DNA of 64,000 nucleotides, taken from assembly GCA_004519485.1 (NCBI GenBank), contig CP038108.1, forward strand, positions 744,001-808,000, read 5' to 3'. The stretch is from Nannochloropsis oceanica (lineage: Eukaryota; Sar; Eustigmatophyceae; Eustigmatales; Monodopsidaceae). Each line of letters starts with the position of its first letter. Position 1 is the first letter of the stretch. The notes beneath the pieces were generated by a model. The model ran no database searches. It was not told the origin of the DNA and saw nothing but the letters and a program-made list of their open reading frames with translations. Positions 33,243-42,860 of the stretch are shown here, in pieces. The position numbers and the translations under genes were made by a program.

Positions 33243-35331
33243 AGGGAGACAAAAGAGGGTGAAAGGAATGGTTGTAGCTGAAAGGAGTACTCTGAAGAGG
33301 AGACGCCAAATCAGATGTTAGATAAGACAAACCTCCCTTCCTCCCTCCCGCCCTCGCTCCCTTTCTCCCTACCCTCGTTCCCTTCGGTTTCCGCCTGATG
33401 TATTTCCTGCCTCGAAAGTGACACATCACATGATCCTCCTCGTCCACCAGCAGCAGCCCTTCACCATACTTCACCACCTCCCCCTGCCTGTCTCCCTCCC
33501 TCCCTCCCTCCTTCGCGCACCCCGCCTCCTCCACCCTGAAATACGTCTCCCGAAAATGCCACCCTCTCCCCGGCTTGTACGGCGGCAGCACGAAAAAGGT
33601 ATCATTCATTCCTACGTTAAAACGGCTCGCCTGCGGTAGTTCCCCCTAGTTGAGGGAGAGAGAAAGAGAGGGAGGGAGGGAGGGAGGGAGGGGAAAGGGG
33701 GAGGGGCAAGGGGGAGGATTTCAGGACTGTCGTAGAAAAATTGTCGCACATGATTTATTGGTCCGACCCTCGTCAACGTTCTTTTTCCCTCCCTCCCTCC
33801 CTCCCTCCCTCCCTCCCTCCCTCCCTCCCTCCCTCCCTCCCTCCCTCCCTCCCTCCCTCCCTCCCTCCCTTCATACCTGTATCCGCCTCAAATCTCTGGC
33901 GGCGAAGCCTAGAAACCCCCCCCCCCCACACCCCGCCATCTTGCTATTCACATCTTCCTCCGCGATCCGTAGGCGAATCAGGGCGCCGAAGCGGACGGGG
34001 TGCGATATGGGGAGGGCGGAGGTCGTTCCAAGCAGATCATCGTTAAGGGGGTGGTGGGAAGAATGTGAATAATGAGGGGTGGGCGAGGAAACAGCAAAAT
34101 CAGGCATGAGTGCCTTTGCCAGCTCTTGATGGTCTGGGGAAGGAGATGGGCTGATGGCAGCGGCCGGGGGCCCATTGTGGAGTCCGAGGTGGGAAGTAGG
34201 AAGGGAGAAGCAGGATAAGGCCGAGGCGCTAGATGCGTCAGCGGTACCTGAAAAGGCGGAAGCGACGGTCATTTCACTGCGGTGGGCGTTATCGAGTTTT
34301 TCGTGGTGGTCAATATGATGGCCTTGAGATTGAGTGTTATTCCAAGACCGCTCGCTTTCGTCGTGATGCTGTTGCTGTATCTGGTGCTGGTGCTGATGGC
34401 GGTGGTGGTGGTGGTCGTGCTGATGCTGCTGTTGTTCTTGTTGTCGCTGCTGCTGCTGCTGGTGTAATGCTGTCAGATTCTCCCCTCCTCTTCCGTTGGT
34501 GATGAATAAGGAGCTCTTATTGTGGGGTGCTCCTGCTGTCGACGAGGATGATGAAGCAGCACTGCTGCCCCGTGACATGAAGGGCATGCGCCGTCTTTCT
34601 ACAGACCCAAGGAGTGTTTGCTGCTGCTGCCGCTGCTGCTGCATGTAGAAAGCAGAAGGAGACGTGGGCGCAGAGTAAGCCATGCCTGGCAAGGGGGCCA
34701 AAGGCGGCGTGGCTGCAGCCGATTCTCGCAATAGCTGCAAAGCTTGACTGCGGGGGCTGGGGCTGGGGGAGGGCGAGGGAGAGGGAGTGGGGGAGGGCCC
34801 ACCGACCCGTCCCCGGGCGGGTGGAAGGGGGTGATGTTGTCCGCATTTCTCCAAATCCATCAAGAGGTTGCTGATGGTGGCGCTGCTGCAAGTCTTTTCG
34901 TGCCCGCGGGGCGTGCCAGTCGGGGTCGAGCGCTGGGCATGCAATTGAACAGGCGGATGCGGTGGGTCGGCGCTTCCCACACTGCTGCTTCGCAGAGGGA
35001 TGCCTTCACTGTGTTGTGATTGTAGTGAAGTTGTAGTACTCAAGTAAATGTGGGTGAAGGGTGCACAGCCAAAGAGATACGTCGCCCGTATGCTCGGTGC
35101 GTACACGAAAGCTTCCTTCGTTCCAGCTTCTCCCCTCCTTCTTACCCTCTGGCCGCGGGAATCAAGCCCTCTGTCGACACCAACAGCTTGCTCGTCACTA
35201 TGCCCTTCCGCCTCTTCATATGCATGCTGCTTCTGTGATTGGATCGGCGTAAGTTTTGATGTTAGAGCGCGATCAATGGAGGATCGATTGATGTTCGTGG
35301 GCCAGCAGGTGATGCCTCCGACAGGGAACAT
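31095..35331 (-). CDS. Fusion protein: IP3R/RyR-type beta-trefoil-like region plus CRAL-TRIO (Sec14) domain
   Basis: Four exons: 35331-33877, 33645-33373, 33193-32999 and 32789-31095, all joined in phase 0 (donors GTATGA, GTAGGG, GTGAGT); up to 1205 residues. The start is uncertain: 35331 is the most upstream ATG, and the first 450 residues are Gln/His/Ser-rich. Across exons 1-3, FGALIRLRIAEEDV, FLGFAARDLRRIQ, NVGMNDTFFVLPPY, VVKYGEGLLLVDEED and FRGRKYIR follow the pattern of the beta-trefoil at the N-terminus of inositol trisphosphate and ryanodine receptors. Exon 4 has two hydrophobic segments, then a CRAL-TRIO domain (WRKANNVDHIL, VTLVMDLKGVSFADV, MLIVFVPGWFNLIF, LPKEYGG) and a polyAla tail. 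Sec14 domains carry phosphoinositides or other lipids, so a membrane lipid role is likely. The trefoil call is by pattern only. Confidence 0.75.
33199..33242. repeat. (GTT)n microsatellite at an intron 3' end
   Basis: Lies in intron 2 of the Sec14 fusion gene. On the transcribed strand it reads (AAC)n and abuts the CACAG acceptor, where a pyrimidine tract would be expected. Confidence 0.9.
33670..33693. repeat. (GGGA)n array in intron 1 of the Sec14 fusion gene
   Basis: About six units, reading (TCCC)n in the minus-strand transcript near the intron 3' end; complementary to the larger array at 33787-33870. Confidence 0.9.
33787..33870. repeat. (CCCT)n array in intron 1 of the Sec14 fusion gene
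   Basis: About 21 perfect tetramers. In the transcript it reads (AGGG)n and starts within a few bases of the splice donor. Confidence 0.95.
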
Positions 35332-35777
35332 CTTTCTCTCTATAGCGGCGTCTAGGGGGGTGGGAGGGGACGTTCAACATGACAAATATTGCCCCAACCC
35401 AAGGTCTGGCACCCAACATGCGTACTTCCTGATTAACTATCCTAGTACACGTGTATGCGAAAGCGAATGAGGTGATTTGTGCCCATGAAACCAAACAGAT
35501 GTAGCATATGCGAGGCAGGGGTCTCGGCGACCTCCCGAATAATTTCGTACAGACGCGTGCTCCGGAGTTGCAGTCTATTGTGCAGCTTTATGAGGCTAAT
35601 TAGGCCTCCTCCATCCCTAGATTCATTTTCACCGTCTATCAACACCCACAAGCACAGGGATTGTTTCTTCCGTCCGGGTTGCCAGACCTCGCCTCCCCAT
35701 CCAGGCAGACCACCATCACTGCCGTTGCAACCCCGAGTTACGAGCACCGTGGCTCGTGTACCTCCACCACAATCGCC
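35332..35777. promoter_or_regulatory. Divergent intergenic region Sec14 fusion / ALG10
   Basis: A 446-base region between outward-facing starts. A minus-strand open frame at 35442-35882 overlaps ALG10 exon 1 in antisense and is not supported; part of it could be an unrecognised 5' exon of the Sec14 fusion gene. Confidence 0.35.
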
Positions 35778-37795
35778 ATGACGGCCTCCTGGAGTCTCTC
35801 CAAGCGATGTTGGCGTGCTCAAGCCCAAAGACGGCAGCCGGGCATCCTGCACCGCGCCTTGGAAGACTACACATGCAAGCAAGTCCTATGCGCCCTAGCT
35901 TTGATCCATGCCATGCTTCTCCTCCTCTTTCAATGGCAGGTCCCCGACGTCTACATGGTGAGAGAAAACTAGAAGATGCTTGTGGTTGGGGAGCGGTGGG
36001 ATAAGAAAAGGTGAATGAGCATCAGATCAGAACAGCATGGGCACAGACCTTGACAGGCACCAGCTTCCCCCGTCTCATGTAGCACAACCCCTGCCAACCT
36101 TGTCCTTTTCTCTATTTTTACAAACATTAGGATGAGCTTTTTCACGAAAGACAGACACGTGCCTACTGTCAAGGGCACTTTGGTACGTAATTTCACTCAT
36201 TGTCCTTGTTTGCCTTTTGACATCCCCCATTGCTCTCCCCCCTCCCCTTCCCGTCAATTTCCACTCTTTTCACCATCTTTTCTTTTCCTCTCCCTCCCTT
36301 CCTCCTCCCCTCTCCCTCTCCAGACGTATGGGACCCCAAGATCACCACCCCCCCCGGCCTGTATCTAATAGGCGCTGCCCTCCTCCGCGCAGTGGACCTC
36401 CTCCGTCGCCTCCTCTTCGGGAGCTCCTCCCCTTCCCTCTGCGCTACTACTGCCACTGCTGCAGGCAGCAGCGCCCTCCCCTACCTCCGACCCATCAGTG
36501 CTGCGTTTAATTTGGGGAGTTTTGTGCTGTTACATGCTATATTTTATCGTGTCCAACGGTTGAGTAATGGGGAGGCATTGGCGCAGGCTTTGAGCTTGTC
36601 TCTTTATCCTGTAGTTTTCTTTTTTGGGTTTTTGTACTACACGGACGCGGCGTCCTTGTGTTCGGTGCTTGGGATGTATTACCTGGCCCGAAGGAAAAAG
36701 CACGTGGCAGCGGCTGCGGTCGGTGGCGTCAGCTTGATGTTTCGGCAGACGAACGTGGCATGGGTTGGTTTCGTGCTGGGCACCAGCATCGTTGAAGACC
36801 TCCAACAAGCCTTTCTAAAGAAGGATTACTACTATCAATCAACGCCCCTGTCCATTACAGGAGCGAACGGCCACCCGACCGCAGACACTGCAAGTTCTGC
36901 AGCCTACTCCTACGGCACCGGCACTGGAACTGGTTCCCAATTCCTCGCCCCTAGCAGCAATAAAAAGCAACTCCCCGACCCGTCCGAGCCGCTTTCCCTC
37001 TCCCTCCTCCTCCGCTTTGCGTTATACCTGGTCAAGTCACTCCCTGCCACCCTTCAGCGGTTCTGGCCCTACCTCGTCCCCCTCTTCTCCTTCGCCGGCT
37101 TCCTGGCTTGGAATGGGGGAAAGGTTGTGCTGGGCGACGTGGGGCACCACACCCCTACACTGCACGTGGCGCAGCTGGCGTACTTCATCCTTTTGACCGC
37201 CCACCTCCACCGGCCCTTGCTTCTCCTTCCTGGCTACAGGGAGCCAGCTGAAGGGGATAAGATAAGTGCCTTGCGGGGATTCGGGAGGTGGCTGCAGCAG
37301 GGGGCAGGGACGGGAGGAGGGTTGTTGGCAGGGCTCTTTGTCCTTACGCTGGCCGGATTGGTGTTGCATCGATTTACCTTGTCGCACCCGTTTCTGTTGA
37401 GCGACAACAGGCATTACACATTCTATGTGTGGCAGCGGGTGTTTGGTCGGTATCAGTTCGTGAATCTGTTGCTGACGCCGCTATATGCTGTGGGTGGCTG
37501 GTGGCTGGCGACGAGAGTGTACCAGGGCAGTGGTGCGAGTAGTAGGAGCAGTAGTCTGACTGTGTTGGTCCTCGGTTTAGCCGTTGTGCTTGTTTTGCTA
37601 CCGGCCCATTTGCTGGAGCCAAGGTATATGACCTTGCCTATCGTGATGACGTTGTTGGAAGCCCCGCCACGGAGTCACACGTCTCTGTGTTTGACGGGCA
37701 TAGGTTTTGTGTGCGTAAATTTTGTGACAGTCTATGTCTTTTTGTACCGGCCTTTTACTTGGGGGGATGGGAGCGTGGCGCGGTTTATGTGGTAG
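35778..37795 (+). CDS. ALG10: ALG10/DIE2 alpha-1,2-glucosyltransferase
   Basis: Three exons: 35778-35957, 36131-36182 and 36324-37795; introns of 173 and 141 bases (donors GTGAGA and GTACGT) in phases 0 and 1; 567 residues. Joining rebuilds the ALG10 signature VYMDELFHERQTRAYCQGHF followed by DVWDPKITTPPGLY, split by both introns. Later motifs are SLYPVVFFFGFLYYTD, GVSLMFRQTNVAWV and SDNRHYTFYVWQRV. About a dozen membrane helices are visible. ALG10 adds the terminal third glucose to the dolichol-linked oligosaccharide in the ER lumen before transfer to protein. A Thr/Gly/Ser-rich insert follows the motif MFRQTN. Confidence 0.95.
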
Positions 37796-38462
37796 GGAAA
37801 AGGGGGGCTCAGGGAAGGAGAAAGGGAGGAAGAGAGAGTGTAAAAAAAGTGGGTGAGGTATTTGAATAAAAGCAGATAGCAAATATTGATACGTGCTTTG
37901 CGCGTGCATAACATCGACGACAGACACAAAACAAACGAATTTCACGGTAAGGCGATGATGAATGAAACCAGAAGAAGATTAAAGGAAAAGGAATAGCAGT
38001 TGCAGCAGAGGGACACAGCCACAGCATGAGGAAAAATAACTCCATTACCGAATGAATTAAATGCCAATACACATGCATATCCTAACCAAAAGAAATGACC
38101 GCGAGAGGAAAGAGACATTACAATCAATTAGGCGGGAATTTTGGTTAGTTTTTCTTTTCATGGTTTCATTGAGGTCATATGGTGATATCACTACTTGTTT
38201 GTAGCCGCTAGCGAAAATAAATTTTTATGTGTGGGCGGGCTTTCTTGTGAGACGACTTGACTTCTTTTGCAGCCTGAGCTGGCTTGATTGTTGACATTCT
38301 ATGTATGCTTTACTCAACAGCTTATTGCTTTCGGAGTCATTGTACATATGTTCAAGGTCTCTCCCTTCTCTTTTACTCTTTCCCTGTCCACCGGCAAATT
38401 CTTCACCCTTCTTTTTGGCGGAACTCCTCTTTCATATTCCCACAATCCCTTCTTCTCTGCCC
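37796..38462. other. Convergent intergenic region ALG10 / UTP13
   Basis: A/T-richer 3' UTR sequence. No gene seen. Confidence 0.5.
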
Positions 38463-41400
38463 TCACTTCACCTTTCCCATAGAACTAGACGGAAGCGGCT
38501 TGACTCTTCTTGACCTTCCCATTTCTGTCACCCTCTGCGACCTTCGGTAAACTTGCTTCATTTCCTCCTCTTCCTCTTCCTCTTCCTCTTCCTCCTCCTC
38601 ATCCTCAGACGACGAAGACGAGGAAGAATCCTTCTCTTCCTTCTCTTCTACCTCTACCTCCTTCGCGTCATCGTGTCGACCATTCCCATTCCCATCCATC
38701 AATAACGACAAACCCTTCTGCTTCACATCCCTCTTCCCTCCTTTCTCTTCCTCCTCCACCCCTCCCTCCTCCTCCTCCTCCCCCCCTGCCTGAGGAAACA
38801 ACAACTGCATCTCACTCAAAGTGTAGTCGACCAAAAACGAAGTCTGCAACAACCGATCTGCCCGCGCCAAATGCCTCTCGCTATAAGCCAATAAACCTGA
38901 CAACACACTGGGTTGGGAAGCACAACACTGATTCAACCTCTTATGACTCACTAATCGCATCAGCCCCTGCAGGATGGTCTGGGCTACCATCGCATGCTTC
39001 GCGTTCGTGTTCCACTCTCTCAAATACCCCATAATCTGCCCAATATCCTTGTCGCTCCATTCACGGATATATGGGTCAAGAACCGTTGACGAGGATGACG
39101 AAGACGATGAGGAGGAAGGGAGCGAGGGAGCGGCGCTTTCGAGGATTTCTTGGAGGACCTTAAAAAGGCGAAATGGGCGGGCGAGCTCGAGGGCGAGGCG
39201 CACGGCCTAGTAAAGAGTGAGGGAGGGAGGGAAGAAGGAAGCGTGGATGTAGGAGTGTTTGTTTATATGTATTCCTCTAAGCGCTCGAGAAAAAAAAGTG
39301 AGGGGAAGAAGAAGAAGAAGAAGAAGGAAGCGGAGGCGAAGAAGGAAGAAAAGAAAGATATGAAGAGACCGTTGGCATACTTATACCAAAAAGCCCCACA
39401 AATTCAAAAATATACCTGGAAATGATCTTTCCGATACACGGAATTCTGCAACGCCTGCTCTTTCTCCACCATCGCCTCGGCCCGGGCCAACGCCACCTCC
39501 TCCTCCTCCTTCGTCACGTCCTCCCACACGTTCAACACCGAATCCCCACCTCCAGTGACCACCTGCCTTCCCCCTCCACCAGGCGCAACGGCCAAAGCCC
39601 ATACCCTGTCCTCGTGACCGTCCATCGTTGCCTCACATTCCTGCGTTCGGATAGTCCACAACTTCATCAAGCCATCCGCCCCCGCCGAGAGCACTTGCAA
39701 CCCATTCCTCAGAAACGTCGCCCCCAACACCGAGGCACCGTGTCCCTCCAGTGACCTCAAGCACGAAAAATCCGTCAACGACCACAGTCTAATCGTGCGG
39801 TCCCCACTCCCCGTTACCACGCAGCGATCGATCGGCGAGAAGTCCACGCACCACACCCCTCGCTTATGCCCCTTCAACACCCCTACAAGCGATAAATCCT
39901 TCGTGTCCCACAATTTGACCGTTTTATCTTGAGAGGCGCTGGCAAGCAAGGCGTCATTAGGCGCCACCGACAAAGCATTAATATCCTTGTCGTGGCCCAG
40001 AACACTCGCCGATGCCTCCGTCGTGGTGGTGGTGGTTGGCACCCCATCCTCTTCCCCCCCCTTCTCCCCCACCTCCTTTCCAGCATCTTCTCGCCTGCTT
40101 TTTCGACTCACGGATATTTTTTCCGACGCTGGTGGAATCAAGATCCACCTCTTCAGCGTCCTGTCTGCCCCTGCAGAAAATGCAAGAGCCGTCCCTCCCA
40201 TCCCTCCAGCTGCCAAATGCAGGTAGCCCGCTTTACGCCTGGTCATCGCCACCGCACTCACTGCGTCCGTATGCCCTTCATACCGTCGAACGCACGTGGC
40301 AGTTAAAACTCCTCCCTCCTCCCCTGTCTCTCCTTCTTGCTCTTCCTCCTCGAGAAGCCACAGGCACACGGTTCGGTCCTTTCCGCCAGTCACTACCCAC
40401 CGTCCGTCCGGGCTGACATCCACCGATAAAACAGTCTCCGTATGCTGCCCCTCCAAAAGACACTCACAACTTAAATCCCCCAACCGAAAGATTCGAACTT
40501 GCGGACTATTACTGGCAACGACCACCCTCCCTCCCTCCTTTCCTCCCTCCTTCCCTGACGGAAGATATTTCACCGCAATCACTTGGTCGTTAAATCCAAC
40601 CAACACTCTCGCCCTGCTCAGGCTCCCTCCTCTCAACCATTGCAGGTTGTGATCTGTCGTTACTGCCAATAGGTAGGTGGAGTGTGTCTTGCCTCCATGT
40701 ATAAGACCGGCATAACCACGGGGGTAGATGTCGGCGCCCCGCTGCTCAGCAACGACGCGAATGGAGAGGCCTCGAGCGAAGGGATCAGCTTTAGGTTTGT
40801 AATGATATATGCGGACTTTCCCACTGCCACCTGCTAGGGCAAACGCGCCTTCTCGTGTTGAGGCTACAGTGTTGGTAGGATTGCTGTTGAGTAAGCGTTT
40901 CCTTTTACTGCTGTTGCCGTCGCTGCGGGTGCTTGGGGCGTGGCGGTTCTGATGGAGCGCGTCTTCCTCTACATCCGTCAACCGCCCACCGTATTCGCTT
41001 CCCAACCACATGCCGTGGCCCATCGCGTGGGCCTCGTCTTTGGTTAAGACCACTAAGCCCTCCACTTCTTCATACACAGGTAAGGACTCGATCAAGGTAA
41101 TCGTTTCCAACGCCGGGAACGACGCAGACGACGGCGACGATTTGTCTCTCTTCCCTGCCCGCACCGCACTGCTGCTGCTGTTGCTGCTGCTGGAGGCGGA
41201 GGTGTCACCTATATTCCACACACTCACAATCTGATCCCTCCCTGCCGTGATGAGCGTACAACCATCTTCACTGACCCCAACCCCCGTTACTGCGCTCATG
41301 TGATTTTCCAACACCTGCAAACATACCCCTCCTCCCCCCCCTCCTCTTCCGGCCACTGCCCGAAGACTCCACACACGCACCGTACAATCATCACTTGCAC

Positions 41401-42624
41401 TAAACAACATTTCTCTCCTTGCCGAGTCAGGGTGGAAACTCACCAAATTAACAATCCCCGTGTGCCCCTTAAAATTATGCGTGCAAAAGCCTCCTGGCAC
41501 ATCCCACACCTTCACCGCCCGATCCGAGCCACCCGTCGCCAAGAGAGTACCGGTCCTATCGTATTCCATGGCCAAAACAGGAGTGTCGTGTGCCTTATAA
41601 CTTCGAAGGCAACGAGGGTGAGAGGAGGACACAGGAAGTGAGGAAGGGATATTACTGCTGCTGCTGGTGCTGCCGGTCGCGCGCCAATCCCAGTATCGAA
41701 GCATCAGGTTTCGGCTAGCAGTGGCGATTTCATGCCCTATCGGGTGGACAGCAAAAGTAACGAGTTCTTCTTTTCCCTGAATTTGCGTTGAGGGAGAATA
41801 AGGAGGAACGGAGCGAGGGAGAGAATGAGGGAGGGGAGTAAATGGGTTGATGGGTGAGGAGAGTCTGCCATGTTTTCGGGACATCACGACGAGTTTATGA
41901 CCCTCAATGATGCATACAAAAGATGGCAAAGGATTGGTAGATGAAGAAACGAAGATCGGCCATGCAGGGAAGGAGCAGGGAGGGAGGAAGACAGGTAGGA
42001 GTAGAGGGAGGAGGGGGAGCAGGGGTAAGAATTTGTATGGACATAGATTAAGTTACGCCTGAATCAACTTCGAGCGTTCACACCCAATGCCCTCATTGTG
42101 GGTTTTGTCTGGCAACACGATTTGACCGGAGCATGCGATGGAAGAATGCGTCAACCCCCGGCTTCGACGCGTGCATGTGTATATGGTAAATGGTTCACAA
42201 GAACCAAAGATGGAGCAAACAAAAATAGCAGGCGAGCAGACACACGTACCTCTCCCTCCCCACAGCTAATAAGAGCCACGACCTGCCCGTTCTTGACATC
42301 GGACAAGATTACGTCAGAACCGTACATGGTCACCACCAACTCGTTCTCCCCCACATCGGCCCCGACCTCCCCTATTAGTGGTGGGGGGACAAGTAAGGCC
42401 ACCTATGTTTGTGAGGACATAAAAGAGGAAAGGGAAAGGTCAGTGCCCAAGCTTATGTTCTCAACCTTTATCTTCGAACATACCTTGCCGCCGGTATAGA
42501 TACCCCGCTGCGTCTTTTTCACGGCCCAAGCGCGGCTTAAAGCCATGGATACTCCACCCGTTGCTCCTCCTGCTGCCTCCCCACCAGGACCTGAGCGGGC
42601 CTTCAAGCTTGGTGGCTCCACCAT
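38463..42624 (-). CDS. UTP13: UTP13/TBL3, WD40 subunit of the small-subunit processome
   Basis: Four exons: 42624-42484, 42402-42250, 41776-39416 and 39206-38463, all in phase 0 (donors GTATGT, GTACGT, GTATAT); 1132 residues. Two beta-propellers run through exons 2-3, with WD motifs such as LATGGSDRAVKVWDV, LFSASDDCTVRVWSL, LASASQDKTVKLWDT, VTGSGDRTIRLWSL and VTGGGDSVLNVWEDVTKEEE. The tail on exons 3-4 is the Utp13 domain (VRLALELARPFRLFKVLQEI, REWNTNAKHAMVAQ, LLAYSERHLARADRLLQTSF). UTP13 is part of the U3 snoRNP UTP-B complex needed for 18S rRNA processing in the nucleolus. It exceeds animal TBL3 by about 300 residues through surface inserts and an acidic C-terminal tail with a basic end. 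Confidence 0.95.
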
Positions 42625-42860
42625 CTTTGGCCCTGCTCCCTTTCAAGCACAGGCACGAAAGAAATAGAGCCTGCCAAGCGTGGGATGAGTGCGGGACGTA
42701 AGGGAGAAGATAGAGAGGAAACAAAATGATGAGAAAGGGTGGTGGGGAGGCGAGACTGGCAGTGTCGCAATGATCGCGGCCTCGCTGAAGAAGCTGAACG
42801 ACATGCTTGAACATTTCCATCTCAAGCTCCACATACACATGCGACAGGGCCACGCGTGCG
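42625..42860. promoter_or_regulatory. Compact bidirectional promoter region UTP13 / WD40 gene
   Basis: Only 236 bases separate the two divergent start codons, the tightest such spacing in the window, so the two genes probably share promoter elements. Confidence 0.6.
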
